A model generated the notes under the pieces. The model did no database searches and was not told the origin of the DNA. It was given only the letters and a program-made list of their open reading frames with translations. The position numbers were made by a program, and so were the translations under genes. A DNA stretch of 64,000 bases, taken from NCBI RefSeq assembly GCF_032121415.1, contig NZ_CP135079.1:6386001-6450000 (forward strand), given 5' to 3'. Source of the DNA: Streptomyces parvus (GTDB taxonomy: Bacteria > Actinomycetota > Actinomycetes > Streptomycetales > Streptomycetaceae). Shown piece after piece: positions 35,823-43,922 of the stretch; position 1 is the stretch's first letter; every line of letters starts with the position of its first letter.

Positions 35823-36731
35823 ATGAATCTGCGCGACATGGAGATCTTCTTCGCGGTTGCGGACGAGCTTCACTTCGGTCGAGCGGCCGCCTCTCTGCGG
35901 TTGAACCAGGCAAGTGTCAGTGAGGCTGTGGCTCGCTTGGAGCGGGTTATGGGCGAGCGCCTCTTCTTCCGCACGACGCGCCGGGTGTCGATCACCGAGT
36001 TCGGCTATCGCGTCCTCGAGACCACGCGGCCTGCCTATTCGGCTCTCTACGAGGCGTACGGCAAGGCTGTCGCGGACGGGCATCACCGAGGAGAGATCCG
36101 GCTTGGACACACCCCCGAGCTCGGTCAGGCACTCCTGCCGGGTCTGGTTCAGCTCTCGGCCGCGCCTGGCCCGGTTGCTCCAGCGCCCTGGCGACCGATC
36201 ACGATGCACACCCGCGAGCAGATCGTGGCGCTGCAGTCGGGGGCGATTGACGTCGGTCTCTGCTGGGAGCCTTCCGTCAGCGACCAGATGAGCAAGGTCG
36301 TGCTCGTCGCCTCGCCGCTGGTGGCCATCATGCGTGAGGACGATCCGTTGGCGCAGGACTCCTCACCCATCGATCTGGCCGACATGGCCGACCGCCAGAT
36401 GCTGGTGAGTCCTCGCGCGGACAATCCGACCGCCTTCGCCCGCCTCAAGCATGGTTTTACGCGAGCAGGCTTCGACCCTGACACCGTCATCGAGGTCTCC
36501 CACTACGACATCGTCTCGGTGTACGTCGCCCAGGGGTACGGGATCGGCATCCACCCCGTCTTCGCCGCCCACCTGAACCGTGTGCCCGGCCTCGTCTTCC
36601 GTCGGATCACTGGTGAGGGCCTTGACCTCAACGTGTGCGCGATCGTCATGTCCTCGCCGAGGACACCGCAGGTCAGCACGCTGCTCGACGCACTTCGAGC
36701 CGTCTGCACCGAGGTCATCGCCGCAGCCTGA
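35823..36731 (+). CDS. LysR-family regulator
   Basis: 302 residues with the N-terminal winged HTH (MEIFFAVADELHFGRAAASL, VSEAVARLERVMGERLFFRT) and a PBP-like effector domain to the end. It is the first gene of the catabolic cluster and reads in the same direction as the enzymes, rather than divergently. It probably activates them in response to the aromatic substrate or an intermediate. Confidence 0.9.
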   Translation: MNLRDMEIFFAVADELHFGRAAASLRLNQASVSEAVARLERVMGERLFFRTTRRVSITEFGYRVLETTRPAYSALYEAYGKAVADGHHRGEIRLGHTPELGQALLPGLVQLSAAPGPVAPAPWRPITMHTREQIVALQSGAIDVGLCWEPSVSDQMSKVVLVASPLVAIMREDDPLAQDSSPIDLADMADRQMLVSPRADNPTAFARLKHGFTRAGFDPDTVIEVSHYDIVSVYVAQGYGIGIHPVFAAHLNRVPGLVFRRITGEGLDLNVCAIVMSSPRTPQVSTLLDALRAVCTEVIAAA

Positions 36732-36866
36732 CGAGCGCGGAGGCATTGTTCGGCGCCGCCGATCAATCACGGTCAAGATGCTCGTTGATGTGTCCTTGAG
36801 CACACCTGAGGATGGATGAAGGCCCGCACCCGTGGGTTGAACATCACATCACTCAGGCGGTTGATC

Positions 36867-37301
36867 ATGATCTCGAGTCAGGCGGTGACCGACCTCTCGG
36901 CGGCGTACTGGTTCGACGTGGACCACCGCGGCGCCGCGAACGCGCACCGGTTCTTCACGGCGGACGGTGTGCTGGGGTTCGATGCCGCGCGATTCCACGG
37001 ACCCGCTGAGATCGAGGCCATGTACGCCGCGCGGCGTGCTCGGGGCCCGCGAGTCAGCCGGCACGTCGCCAGCAACGTTCACGTGCTGAGCAGCACGGGC
37101 GACCACGCCGAGGTTATGTCGTCCCTGTGCCTTTTCGCCGAGGACGGTTACGCGCCGCGATCGCGAACGGAGCCGGTCTCGGTCGCCGACGTGCGCGACC
37201 ACGTGGTCGCGACCCCTGACGGCTTGCTGATCGTCAGTCGCATTCTCACCACTCAGTTCTTGAGCTCGGACGCCGAGCTCGCCGTTCCTACCCAGCCTTA
37301 G
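36867..37301 (+). CDS. SnoaL/NTF2-like protein
   Basis: 144 residues from ATG 36867 (an upstream ATG at 36816 is possible). LSAAYWFDVDHRGAANAHRFFTADGVLGF and FHGPAEIEAMYAARR match the NTF2-like cone fold of small isomerases, hydratases and dioxygenase beta subunits. No catalytic residues can be assigned. Placement between the regulator and the ring-cleavage enzyme suggests a pathway role such as isomerisation or binding of an intermediate. Confidence 0.7.
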   Translation: MISSQAVTDLSAAYWFDVDHRGAANAHRFFTADGVLGFDAARFHGPAEIEAMYAARRARGPRVSRHVASNVHVLSSTGDHAEVMSSLCLFAEDGYAPRSRTEPVSVADVRDHVVATPDGLLIVSRILTTQFLSSDAELAVPTQP

Positions 37302-37339
37302 GCTCGCGCCTCGTTGAGCGCCGACGAAAGGTAATCACC

Positions 37340-38245
37340 ATGATCACGCGCGTCTCATCCATCACGTTGGAAGTGCCCGACATCGAGAGTTCGATCGGGT
37401 TCTTCGAAGAACACATCGGTCTCACCGTGACGGAGCGCACCGGGGACAGGGCCTACCTGCGAGCGCGCTCCGTGCACCATGATCTGGTGCTCGTCGCGTC
37501 GCAGAGCGGAGCCACCTCGCTCCACACGCTGAACTTCGAGTCCGACGACGTGGCCAGCGACGTCGCGCGCGCCGTTGCGGCAGGGGCTAAGGACCACGGG
37601 CCGATCGACCACGCAGGTGTCGACACCGCCCACCTCCTTGAGGCGCCGGGCGAGATCGGTCTGTTGATCCACTCGACCCTGCAGACCGTCGACGCCGCTC
37701 CCGCCTTGCGCCTCGCGCAGCCGGCGCACTTCTCGCACTTCAACATCGGAACGCCCGATCCGGCCTCGCTGATCCGCTTCTTCGTCGACCTGGGCATGCG
37801 CAACTCCGACTGGATCGGCAGCGTCGAAGAGCCGCTGATCGGCTGGTTGCACTGTCCCGTCGACGGCGCCCTCCACCACGGGGTCGCCGTTCTACGGTCC
37901 CCGGACACCCGTCTGCACCACATCTCCTACGAGTACGACACCACCGAGCAGATCGTGGACCGGGTCGACAACTTCGTCGACGACACGCACTTCCTGGTGT
38001 GGGGGATGGGACGCCACGGCACCGGCGGCAGCATTTTCGCGTATATGAACGACGTCTCCGGCGTGATGGTCGAGCTGGGCACCGGGATGATCCGGATCGG
38101 CCAGGACCCGCGCTGGAACGGCCCACAGGTCTGGCCTCTCGACGACCCGCGAGGCGTGGACGAGTGGGGCTCCAGCGTCCCTGACGCCTGGATGGCGCAG
38201 CGTGTCGACGTGAGCTCCCCCGCGACGCTCCGTATCGAAGCGTGA
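37340..38245 (+). CDS. Extradiol ring-cleavage dioxygenase, VOC type
   Basis: 301 residues with two vicinal-oxygen-chelate domains. The C-terminal domain carries the iron triad: His133 (FSHFNI), His194 (LHHISYEY) and Glu245 (VMVELGTG). It should open a catechol next to the hydroxyls to give a semialdehyde or ketoacid. Its stop overlaps the cupin start (GTGA). The exact catechol is not readable from sequence; two hydroxylases in the cluster could supply it. Confidence 0.88.
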   Translation: MITRVSSITLEVPDIESSIGFFEEHIGLTVTERTGDRAYLRARSVHHDLVLVASQSGATSLHTLNFESDDVASDVARAVAAGAKDHGPIDHAGVDTAHLLEAPGEIGLLIHSTLQTVDAAPALRLAQPAHFSHFNIGTPDPASLIRFFVDLGMRNSDWIGSVEEPLIGWLHCPVDGALHHGVAVLRSPDTRLHHISYEYDTTEQIVDRVDNFVDDTHFLVWGMGRHGTGGSIFAYMNDVSGVMVELGTGMIRIGQDPRWNGPQVWPLDDPRGVDEWGSSVPDAWMAQRVDVSSPATLRIEA

Positions 38246-39096
38246 CTGACGTGACCACAGCGATCTCGGCACCCCAGTACGTCGAGTTCCACAGCGAGCC
38301 TCCGACGCCGACCGAGGGGGGCGGCAGGTCGTGGTCGTCGCGCGGTCAGAACTACGTGCTCGACTACGTCGAGGCGAAGGCCGCGGACCTCATGGTCTAC
38401 GACTCGGACGTCGAGCACGTGCTGATCGTGCCGGACGATGGCGGTGACCTCGCCATCACGTTCGACGGCCAGAAGGTCCGTGTCACCGAGGCAGCGGTCA
38501 TTGTTCTTCCCCAGGGGACGGCCGAGGTGGCGACCCGCCGATCGATGCGATTCATCAGGTTGGCCGACATCCGGGACGCGCGCGGTGCCGCCCGCGCCGT
38601 CAACAACGCGAGCTACCAGCGCGCGGATCCTCGCGTGGCCGGCGTCGTCGTCGCCGAGCGGGTCAAGGCAGCGAACGGTCCCGAGGTGTTCCTCCTGTCG
38701 GACCACCCGCCCGAAGAGGGCCGGTTCGGCACGATGTTCCAGTCCGAGACGTTCCTGGTGAACCTGTTGCCCCTCCAGGAGGGGCCGCGCGACCCGGAGG
38801 CCCTGTCGCCGCACCACCACGACGACTTCGAGCAGTGCTCCCTCGCGCTCGACGGCGAGTGGGTGCACCACCTCCGCACGCCCTGGGGTCCGAACCGCAA
38901 CCAGTGGCGGGAGGACGAGCACCGCAGCATCGGGAGCCCGTCGGTGACGATCATCCCGCCCCCGATGGTCCACACGAGTGAGGCCGTGGGCCAGGGCATG
39001 AACCGCCTGGTCGACATCTTTTGCCCTGTGCGACGCGACTTCATCGACAGGGGCTGGGTGCTGAACGCCGGCAACTACTCCGTCACGGTGTCATGA
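38242..39096 (+). CDS. Cupin-domain protein
   Basis: 284 residues with two cupin-like halves. The second has SPHHHDDFEQCSLALDGEW and IPPPMVHTSEAVG, giving a His/Glu/His metal site. The first half lacks these His residues. Bicupins of this type act as dioxygenases, isomerases or hydrolases on ring-cleavage products. It is translationally coupled to both neighbours (4-nt overlaps), so it is surely part of the pathway, but the reaction is unknown. Confidence 0.75.
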   Translation: MTDVTTAISAPQYVEFHSEPPTPTEGGGRSWSSRGQNYVLDYVEAKAADLMVYDSDVEHVLIVPDDGGDLAITFDGQKVRVTEAAVIVLPQGTAEVATRRSMRFIRLADIRDARGAARAVNNASYQRADPRVAGVVVAERVKAANGPEVFLLSDHPPEEGRFGTMFQSETFLVNLLPLQEGPRDPEALSPHHHDDFEQCSLALDGEWVHHLRTPWGPNRNQWREDEHRSIGSPSVTIIPPPMVHTSEAVGQGMNRLVDIFCPVRRDFIDRGWVLNAGNYSVTVS

Positions 39097-39869
39097 ACGG
39101 GTTCCCCCGCCTGCCCGGCGATCGTGCCGCCCTGGGCACGTGGGTCAAGCTCCCCGCTCTGGAGTCCGTCGAGCTCATGGCGGAGGCAGGCCTGGACCTG
39201 GTCGTGATCGACCTGGAGCATTCGCCGCTGTCGATCGAGACGGCGTCCGCGCTCGTGAGCGTCGCGCTGGGCCGCGGCCTGATCCCCTTCGTGCGGGTGC
39301 CCGATCACTCGCCGTCGTGGATCCAACGGTGCCTCGACCTCGGGGCTCTCGGCATCGTGGTCCCGCACGTCGACTCGCTGGAGGAGGCGGTCGCGGTGCA
39401 ACGCGCATCGCGATTTGAACCTCGCGGACGTCGGGGGATGGGCCCGACCACCAGGGCGGGCGCGTGGAACCTGCGCGGCCCGCAGGAGTATCTCGCCGGC
39501 GGCGACGACGCCTGCGTCGTGATCCAGATCGAGTCCGCAGCAGGGCTTGCCGCACTACCGGAGATCCTCGAGCACGAGGCGGCAGACGGTGTGCTCCTGG
39601 GTGCCGCCGACCTGTCGATGTCACTCGGTGTGGCGATGGATGACCCGCAGGTGGCGGCGTACATGCACACCGCCCTCGAGCAGTGTCTGACGCACGGCGT
39701 CCCCTGCGCCGTCGCGACCGGCGCACACGCCGCCACGGCGGCGCGACTGGCGGAACGAGGCTTCGGCCTCGTGCTCGCGAGCAATGATGCCTCCCTTCTC
39801 GGAGCATCCGCCCGCGCCCTGGTGCATGCCGTGCGCGACGAGACCGAAGGCCCGGTAGCGGGCACATGA
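39093..39869 (+). CDS. HpcH/HpaI-family class II aldolase
   Basis: 258 residues from ATG 39093 inside the cupin stop (ATGA). Motifs: VIDLEHSP near 38-45 (catalytic His), GPTTRAG, VIQIESAAGL (metal Glu) and LLGAADLSMSLG (metal Asp). The family splits 4-hydroxy-2-ketoacids into pyruvate and an aldehyde in aromatic meta-cleavage pathways, matching the extradiol enzyme upstream. Confidence 0.88.
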   Translation: MNGFPRLPGDRAALGTWVKLPALESVELMAEAGLDLVVIDLEHSPLSIETASALVSVALGRGLIPFVRVPDHSPSWIQRCLDLGALGIVVPHVDSLEEAVAVQRASRFEPRGRRGMGPTTRAGAWNLRGPQEYLAGGDDACVVIQIESAAGLAALPEILEHEAADGVLLGAADLSMSLGVAMDDPQVAAYMHTALEQCLTHGVPCAVATGAHAATAARLAERGFGLVLASNDASLLGASARALVHAVRDETEGPVAGT

Positions 39870-39928
39870 ACTCACTGCGTACCCGCGCAGAAACGATCAA
39901 CGAACCAGAGCGAGGAAGGGAGCCGAAC

Positions 39929-40888
39929 ATGGCCAGTCGTATCGATGTGCACAGCCACTACATGGGCGAGGTCAGCTTCAGGCTGCTGAAGGAGGCCGGG
40001 CTCATCCCGGAGAACTTCCCGATCAAGTTCTGGTCGGCGGAGGATGCCATCGACTTCATGGACCGCCACGACATCGAGACGCAGATGCTCTCCCTGCCGT
40101 TCAGCCTCCGTGGCAACGCCGTAGACCCACAGTTCCCGGCCCCCTTGATCCGAGAGCTCAACGAGACGCTCGCCGAAGTCGTCAGCGCGCACCCCGGTCG
40201 CTTCGGCGCCTTCGCGACGCTGCCCTTCAACAGCACGGACGCCGCGCTCGAGGAGATCGAGTACGCCCTGGACGTCCTGCACCTCGACGGCATCGCGCAG
40301 TCGTCGAACGTCGGCGGGACCTACCTGGGGCACACGTTCCTGGAGCCCGTCATCGAGGAGCTGGCTCGACGTGAGGTCCCGGTCTTCATGCACCCGAACG
40401 ACTGCATCCACGCTGCGGACCTCAACCTGGGCCGGGTCGGATCCTTCATCGAGTTCCCGATGGACACGGCGCGCAACGTCACGAACGCGATCCTCACAGG
40501 CGTCTTCCAGCGCCACCCCGGTCTCAAGCTGATCTTGGCCCACAACGGCGGAGTCCTCCCGACCCTTGCATGGCGCATCTCCGAGCATCTCGGCATGGGG
40601 CAGGGCCCCGGCGACGCCAACATCGACGCACAGCACGTCGAGGAGGTGCTGCGCGGGCTCTACTACGAGGTCGCGCTGGCTGCCAGCCCGCACTCGCTCC
40701 TGCCGACGCTCAAGGTCGCCGATGCCAACCACCTCGTGTTCGGCACTGACTACGGGGCTGCGCCGGAAGCTTTCATCGCGCGCAACATCGAGCACCTGGT
40801 GAAGTCCGACGCGCTGGACGACGTCCAGCGTGTGTCCATCGAACGCGAGACCGCGCTTCAGCTGTTTCCCCGGCTCGCCAACGGCTGA
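39929..40888 (+). CDS. Amidohydrolase, ACMSD / resorcylate-decarboxylase type
   Basis: 319 residues from ATG 39929, which has GGAAGGGAG upstream; an ATG at 39866 overlaps the aldolase stop and could add 21 residues. The metal-binding HSH (IDVHSHYM), HPND, LAHNGG and FGTDYG mark the amidohydrolase-2 family. Relatives decarboxylate 2-amino-3-carboxymuconate semialdehyde, hydroxybenzoates or meta-cleavage acids without a redox cofactor. Here it may decarboxylate the substrate before hydroxylation, or the ring-opened acid. Confidence 0.85.
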   Translation: MASRIDVHSHYMGEVSFRLLKEAGLIPENFPIKFWSAEDAIDFMDRHDIETQMLSLPFSLRGNAVDPQFPAPLIRELNETLAEVVSAHPGRFGAFATLPFNSTDAALEEIEYALDVLHLDGIAQSSNVGGTYLGHTFLEPVIEELARREVPVFMHPNDCIHAADLNLGRVGSFIEFPMDTARNVTNAILTGVFQRHPGLKLILAHNGGVLPTLAWRISEHLGMGQGPGDANIDAQHVEEVLRGLYYEVALAASPHSLLPTLKVADANHLVFGTDYGAAPEAFIARNIEHLVKSDALDDVQRVSIERETALQLFPRLANG

Positions 40889-40949
40889 CCGGTCCAACCC
40901 TTCCGCCCCGGTCGTCCTCGGGGCGCGACATCCATCCAGGAGGATCTGA

Positions 40950-42602
40950 ATGTCCCATCAACACACTCTTGCAGGCGCCGGCGCGCGCGTGCTTCCGGAG
41001 AACGTGCACTGCGACGTCGCCATCGTGGGGTACGGCCCGGTCGGGATGACCGCCGCTGCGCTGCTCGCCGCGGCGGGGCACCGCGTCGTCGTGGTCGAAC
41101 GTTTCCCCCAGCGCTACGACAAGCCGCGGGCCGGCCACTTCGACGGCGAGACCATGCGCACGTTCCAACAGCTGGGCATCGCGCGCGAAGTCGAGCTGTT
41201 GGTCCGGAGGATGAACTCGTACGAGGCCGTCTCCTCGACGAACGAGGTTCTCGCGGCACTCAAGGACGGCGACGCCGGTTCCGGGTGGCACAAGAGCTAC
41301 CTGTTCCACCAGCCTGAGGTCGAGGACGTGATCGACGCGGGCGGCCGCGACCTCGGCGTCGAGGTGATCATGAACGCCACGGCCGTCGACATCGCGCAGT
41401 CGGGTCACGGGGTTCGCCTCGTGGTCCGCGACAGCGACGACCTCGACGGAGCAGAATGCACGATCGAGGCGCAGTTCGTGCTCGGCGCCGACGGTTCCAA
41501 CAGCTTCGTCCGTCAGAACGCAGGAATCGCCAAGCAGGATCTCGGATTCCCCGCGCTCGCGGACCTCGCCATCGACTTCGAGTACGACGACCCCGACGTG
41601 GAGGTCCCGCTCGGCGAGTCGGGGCACCTGATCGAGGACGACGTCATCGTCACCTTCGGACGCTGGACCGGTGGACGTATCTCGCGAGTGGAGGTCTGCA
41701 AGCTGGGGGACGAAGGGACTCGGGCCTACCTCGAGGACGAGGGCACCGCCTGGACGTTCCTCGCCAAGTTCGGCCTGAAGCCGGACATGGGCCGCATCGT
41801 GCGCAACTCGATCTACACGTTCGAGTGCACTGTCGCCGAGCGGTGGCGCGACGGCCGTGTCCTGCTGATCGGGGACGCGGCGCACACCACTGTCCCTTTC
41901 ATGGGTCAAGGGGTGTGTGCCGGCATCCGCGACGCGGCCAACCTCTCCTGGAAGCTCGATGCCGTCCTGCGCGGCCAAGCAGACCAGACGCTGCTCGACA
42001 CCTACGAGAGCGAGCGCTCCTCGCACGCCGTCGGCATCATCCGGATGGCCATGGCCATGGGATCCATGGTCATCCCGGCAGCAGCGGCAGCGGCTGACCT
42101 CCAGCACGGCCAGCTCCAGGGCTCCGACATGCCGGACCCCGGTGCTGCGTTCCCGCGCATCGGTGCCGGGGTGGTGCGAAATGGTGACGACCCAGCGGCA
42201 ATTCCGGCCGAGGGCCGCCCGGCACTGCAAGCGCGAGTCGGTCGGGAAGGGCGGGTCGACCTGCTGGAGGAGTTCCTGCAGCCCGGGTGGAAGCTCATCA
42301 CCCGCCACCCGGTGCCCGACAGCATGCTCGATGAGGACCAGCGGTCCTTGATCGAAGAGCTCGGCCTGCAGCGCGTGCACGTCTCCCGCGCCGCCGGCCC
42401 GAACCACTACGTGGACATCGACGGTGACTACGAAACCTGGTTCCAGGCCACGGGCCGACGGGCCTTCCTCGTCCGGCCGGATCACTACGTTTTCGGCGCA
42501 GCGGCCACCATCGAGGACGTCCCGGACCTGCTCGACACGTTGAAGGACGCCCTGACCTCCCACGGGTGGGTCCTCGGCGACCGACTCGCCACGCAGCACT
42601 GA
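40950..42602 (+). CDS. FAD-dependent aromatic hydroxylase, MhpA-like
   Basis: 550 residues from ATG with AGGAGG 6 nt upstream. FAD motifs: VAIVGYGPVGMTAA (dinucleotide fold, near 24), GADGSNSFVR and LLIGDAAHTTVPFMGQG (near 310). The thioredoxin-like C-terminus (about 470-550) fits the MhpA/class A group that hydroxylates phenolic propionates, resorcinols and related phenols using NAD(P)H. It probably makes the diol that the extradiol enzyme cleaves. Confidence 0.9.
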   Translation: MSHQHTLAGAGARVLPENVHCDVAIVGYGPVGMTAAALLAAAGHRVVVVERFPQRYDKPRAGHFDGETMRTFQQLGIAREVELLVRRMNSYEAVSSTNEVLAALKDGDAGSGWHKSYLFHQPEVEDVIDAGGRDLGVEVIMNATAVDIAQSGHGVRLVVRDSDDLDGAECTIEAQFVLGADGSNSFVRQNAGIAKQDLGFPALADLAIDFEYDDPDVEVPLGESGHLIEDDVIVTFGRWTGGRISRVEVCKLGDEGTRAYLEDEGTAWTFLAKFGLKPDMGRIVRNSIYTFECTVAERWRDGRVLLIGDAAHTTVPFMGQGVCAGIRDAANLSWKLDAVLRGQADQTLLDTYESERSSHAVGIIRMAMAMGSMVIPAAAAAADLQHGQLQGSDMPDPGAAFPRIGAGVVRNGDDPAAIPAEGRPALQARVGREGRVDLLEEFLQPGWKLITRHPVPDSMLDEDQRSLIEELGLQRVHVSRAAGPNHYVDIDGDYETWFQATGRRAFLVRPDHYVFGAAATIEDVPDLLDTLKDALTSHGWVLGDRLATQH

Positions 42603-42640
42603 CCGTCACCACCACCTCCACGCGAAAGTTGAAGGACATC

Positions 42641-43873
42641 ATGTCCACCTTTGCCAACACTCTCGATTCGAACAACTGGGTCGCCACCTGGGCCGGCCCC
42701 GTGGCACGTCACCCGGCCGCCATGGAGCCCATCGCGCAGAAGACGCTCCGCCTCCGCATCGAGGCGAGCGTGGGCGGACGGGCCGTCCGGGTCGTGCTGA
42801 CGAACGAGTACGGCACCTCGCCGCTGCGGATCGGTGCCGCGTCGATCGCCACGGTCGACCAGGACGGCGACGAGGGGCAGCCCGCTCCGCTCACCTTCGG
42901 AGGGCAGAGCTCCATCGACGTGGCCGTCGGTGCGGTCGCCCTCAGCAACGACGTGGAGCTCAGTGTCGATCCCGGGCAGCACCTCTTCGTGAAGCTGTAC
43001 CTGCCGGTGGAGACCAAGCCGGAGAGCGCGGTGCTGGTCCAGGGGCCCGAGCTACCCCTCAGCCACCCACTCGCGGTGGCCCTGCTGGACTTCGAGCGGG
43101 TCGAGCTCTCGTCCGAGGGCGACTTCACCGACGTGACCGGTCTCCCCGGCGCCACCCCCGGTGTCCACCTGCCCTTCCTGTCCCGCGTCGACGTCCTGGC
43201 GCAGGCCGACGTGAGCACCGTCGCCGTGCTGGGGACCACCTACACCGACGGTCTCGACGTGTGGCCCGACCACCTGTCCCGCCTGTGGAACACCCAGCCC
43301 GGACAGGAGCGGTTCTCCATCGTGAACCTGTCCGCGCGTGGGGGCAGCATGTCTCGCGGACATGCCCCCTCCGGGCGCGAGGGCGTGGTGACGCTCTTCG
43401 ACCGGGAGGTGCTGTCACTGCCAGGCATCTCCCACGTCATCGTGTCGGAGGCACGTCAGGACATCACGACGGCGGGAGCCCGCTCGCTGAATGCCGACGG
43501 TTCGCGCTCGGAGTCCTCGGACGGCGAGGAGCTCCCGGTCACGGCCGAGTCCCTCAAGGCGGCCTACCGCCAGCTGATCGCGAAGGCACACGTCCGCGGG
43601 GTCAAGGTGCTGGCCGCGACGATGCCCCCGTTCCGCGGGGTTCCGGCGCCGGGCTACTACAGCGACGAGAAGGACGACCTGCGCGAGGAGATCAACACGT
43701 GGATCCTCGAGTCCGGTGAGTTCGACGGCGTCATCGACATCGACGCCCTCATGCGCGACCCCGAGGACACGCGCCAGTACCGCGAGCAGTACCGCAGCGC
43801 CAACTTCTACGGTCCGAACCCCCAGGGACACGCCGCCATCGCGGCGTCGATCGACCCCGCGGCCTTGCAGTAG
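42641..43873 (+). CDS. SGNH/GDSL-hydrolase-fold protein lacking the catalytic residues
   Basis: 410 residues. The N-terminal domain (WVATWAGPVARH, RLRIEASVGGRAVRVVLTNEYG) and the C-terminal helices (AYRQLIAKAHVRGVKVLAATMPPF) place it with secreted Streptomyces SGNH esterases. However, block I reads VLGTTYTDG instead of GDSITDG, block III EARQDI instead of GxNDI, and block V ANFYGPNPQGH instead of DxLHPNxxGY. Ser, Asn and Asp/His are all replaced, and no signal peptide is present. The paralogue at 48512-49354 shares the altered blocks, so this is a conserved variant. It may be a lyase, an esterase with other chemistry, or a binding protein. Confidence 0.75.
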   Translation: MSTFANTLDSNNWVATWAGPVARHPAAMEPIAQKTLRLRIEASVGGRAVRVVLTNEYGTSPLRIGAASIATVDQDGDEGQPAPLTFGGQSSIDVAVGAVALSNDVELSVDPGQHLFVKLYLPVETKPESAVLVQGPELPLSHPLAVALLDFERVELSSEGDFTDVTGLPGATPGVHLPFLSRVDVLAQADVSTVAVLGTTYTDGLDVWPDHLSRLWNTQPGQERFSIVNLSARGGSMSRGHAPSGREGVVTLFDREVLSLPGISHVIVSEARQDITTAGARSLNADGSRSESSDGEELPVTAESLKAAYRQLIAKAHVRGVKVLAATMPPFRGVPAPGYYSDEKDDLREEINTWILESGEFDGVIDIDALMRDPEDTRQYREQYRSANFYGPNPQGHAAIAASIDPAALQ

Positions 43874-43922
43874 CAGTCCGACCGGTCGGCTCCGCGTCGC
43901 CCCATCGACACCGAAGGACGTC

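Noticed and set aside
40773-42599. 608-residue minus-strand frame across the MhpA-like gene
   Set aside because: Antisense shadow; all FAD motifs are on the plus strand.
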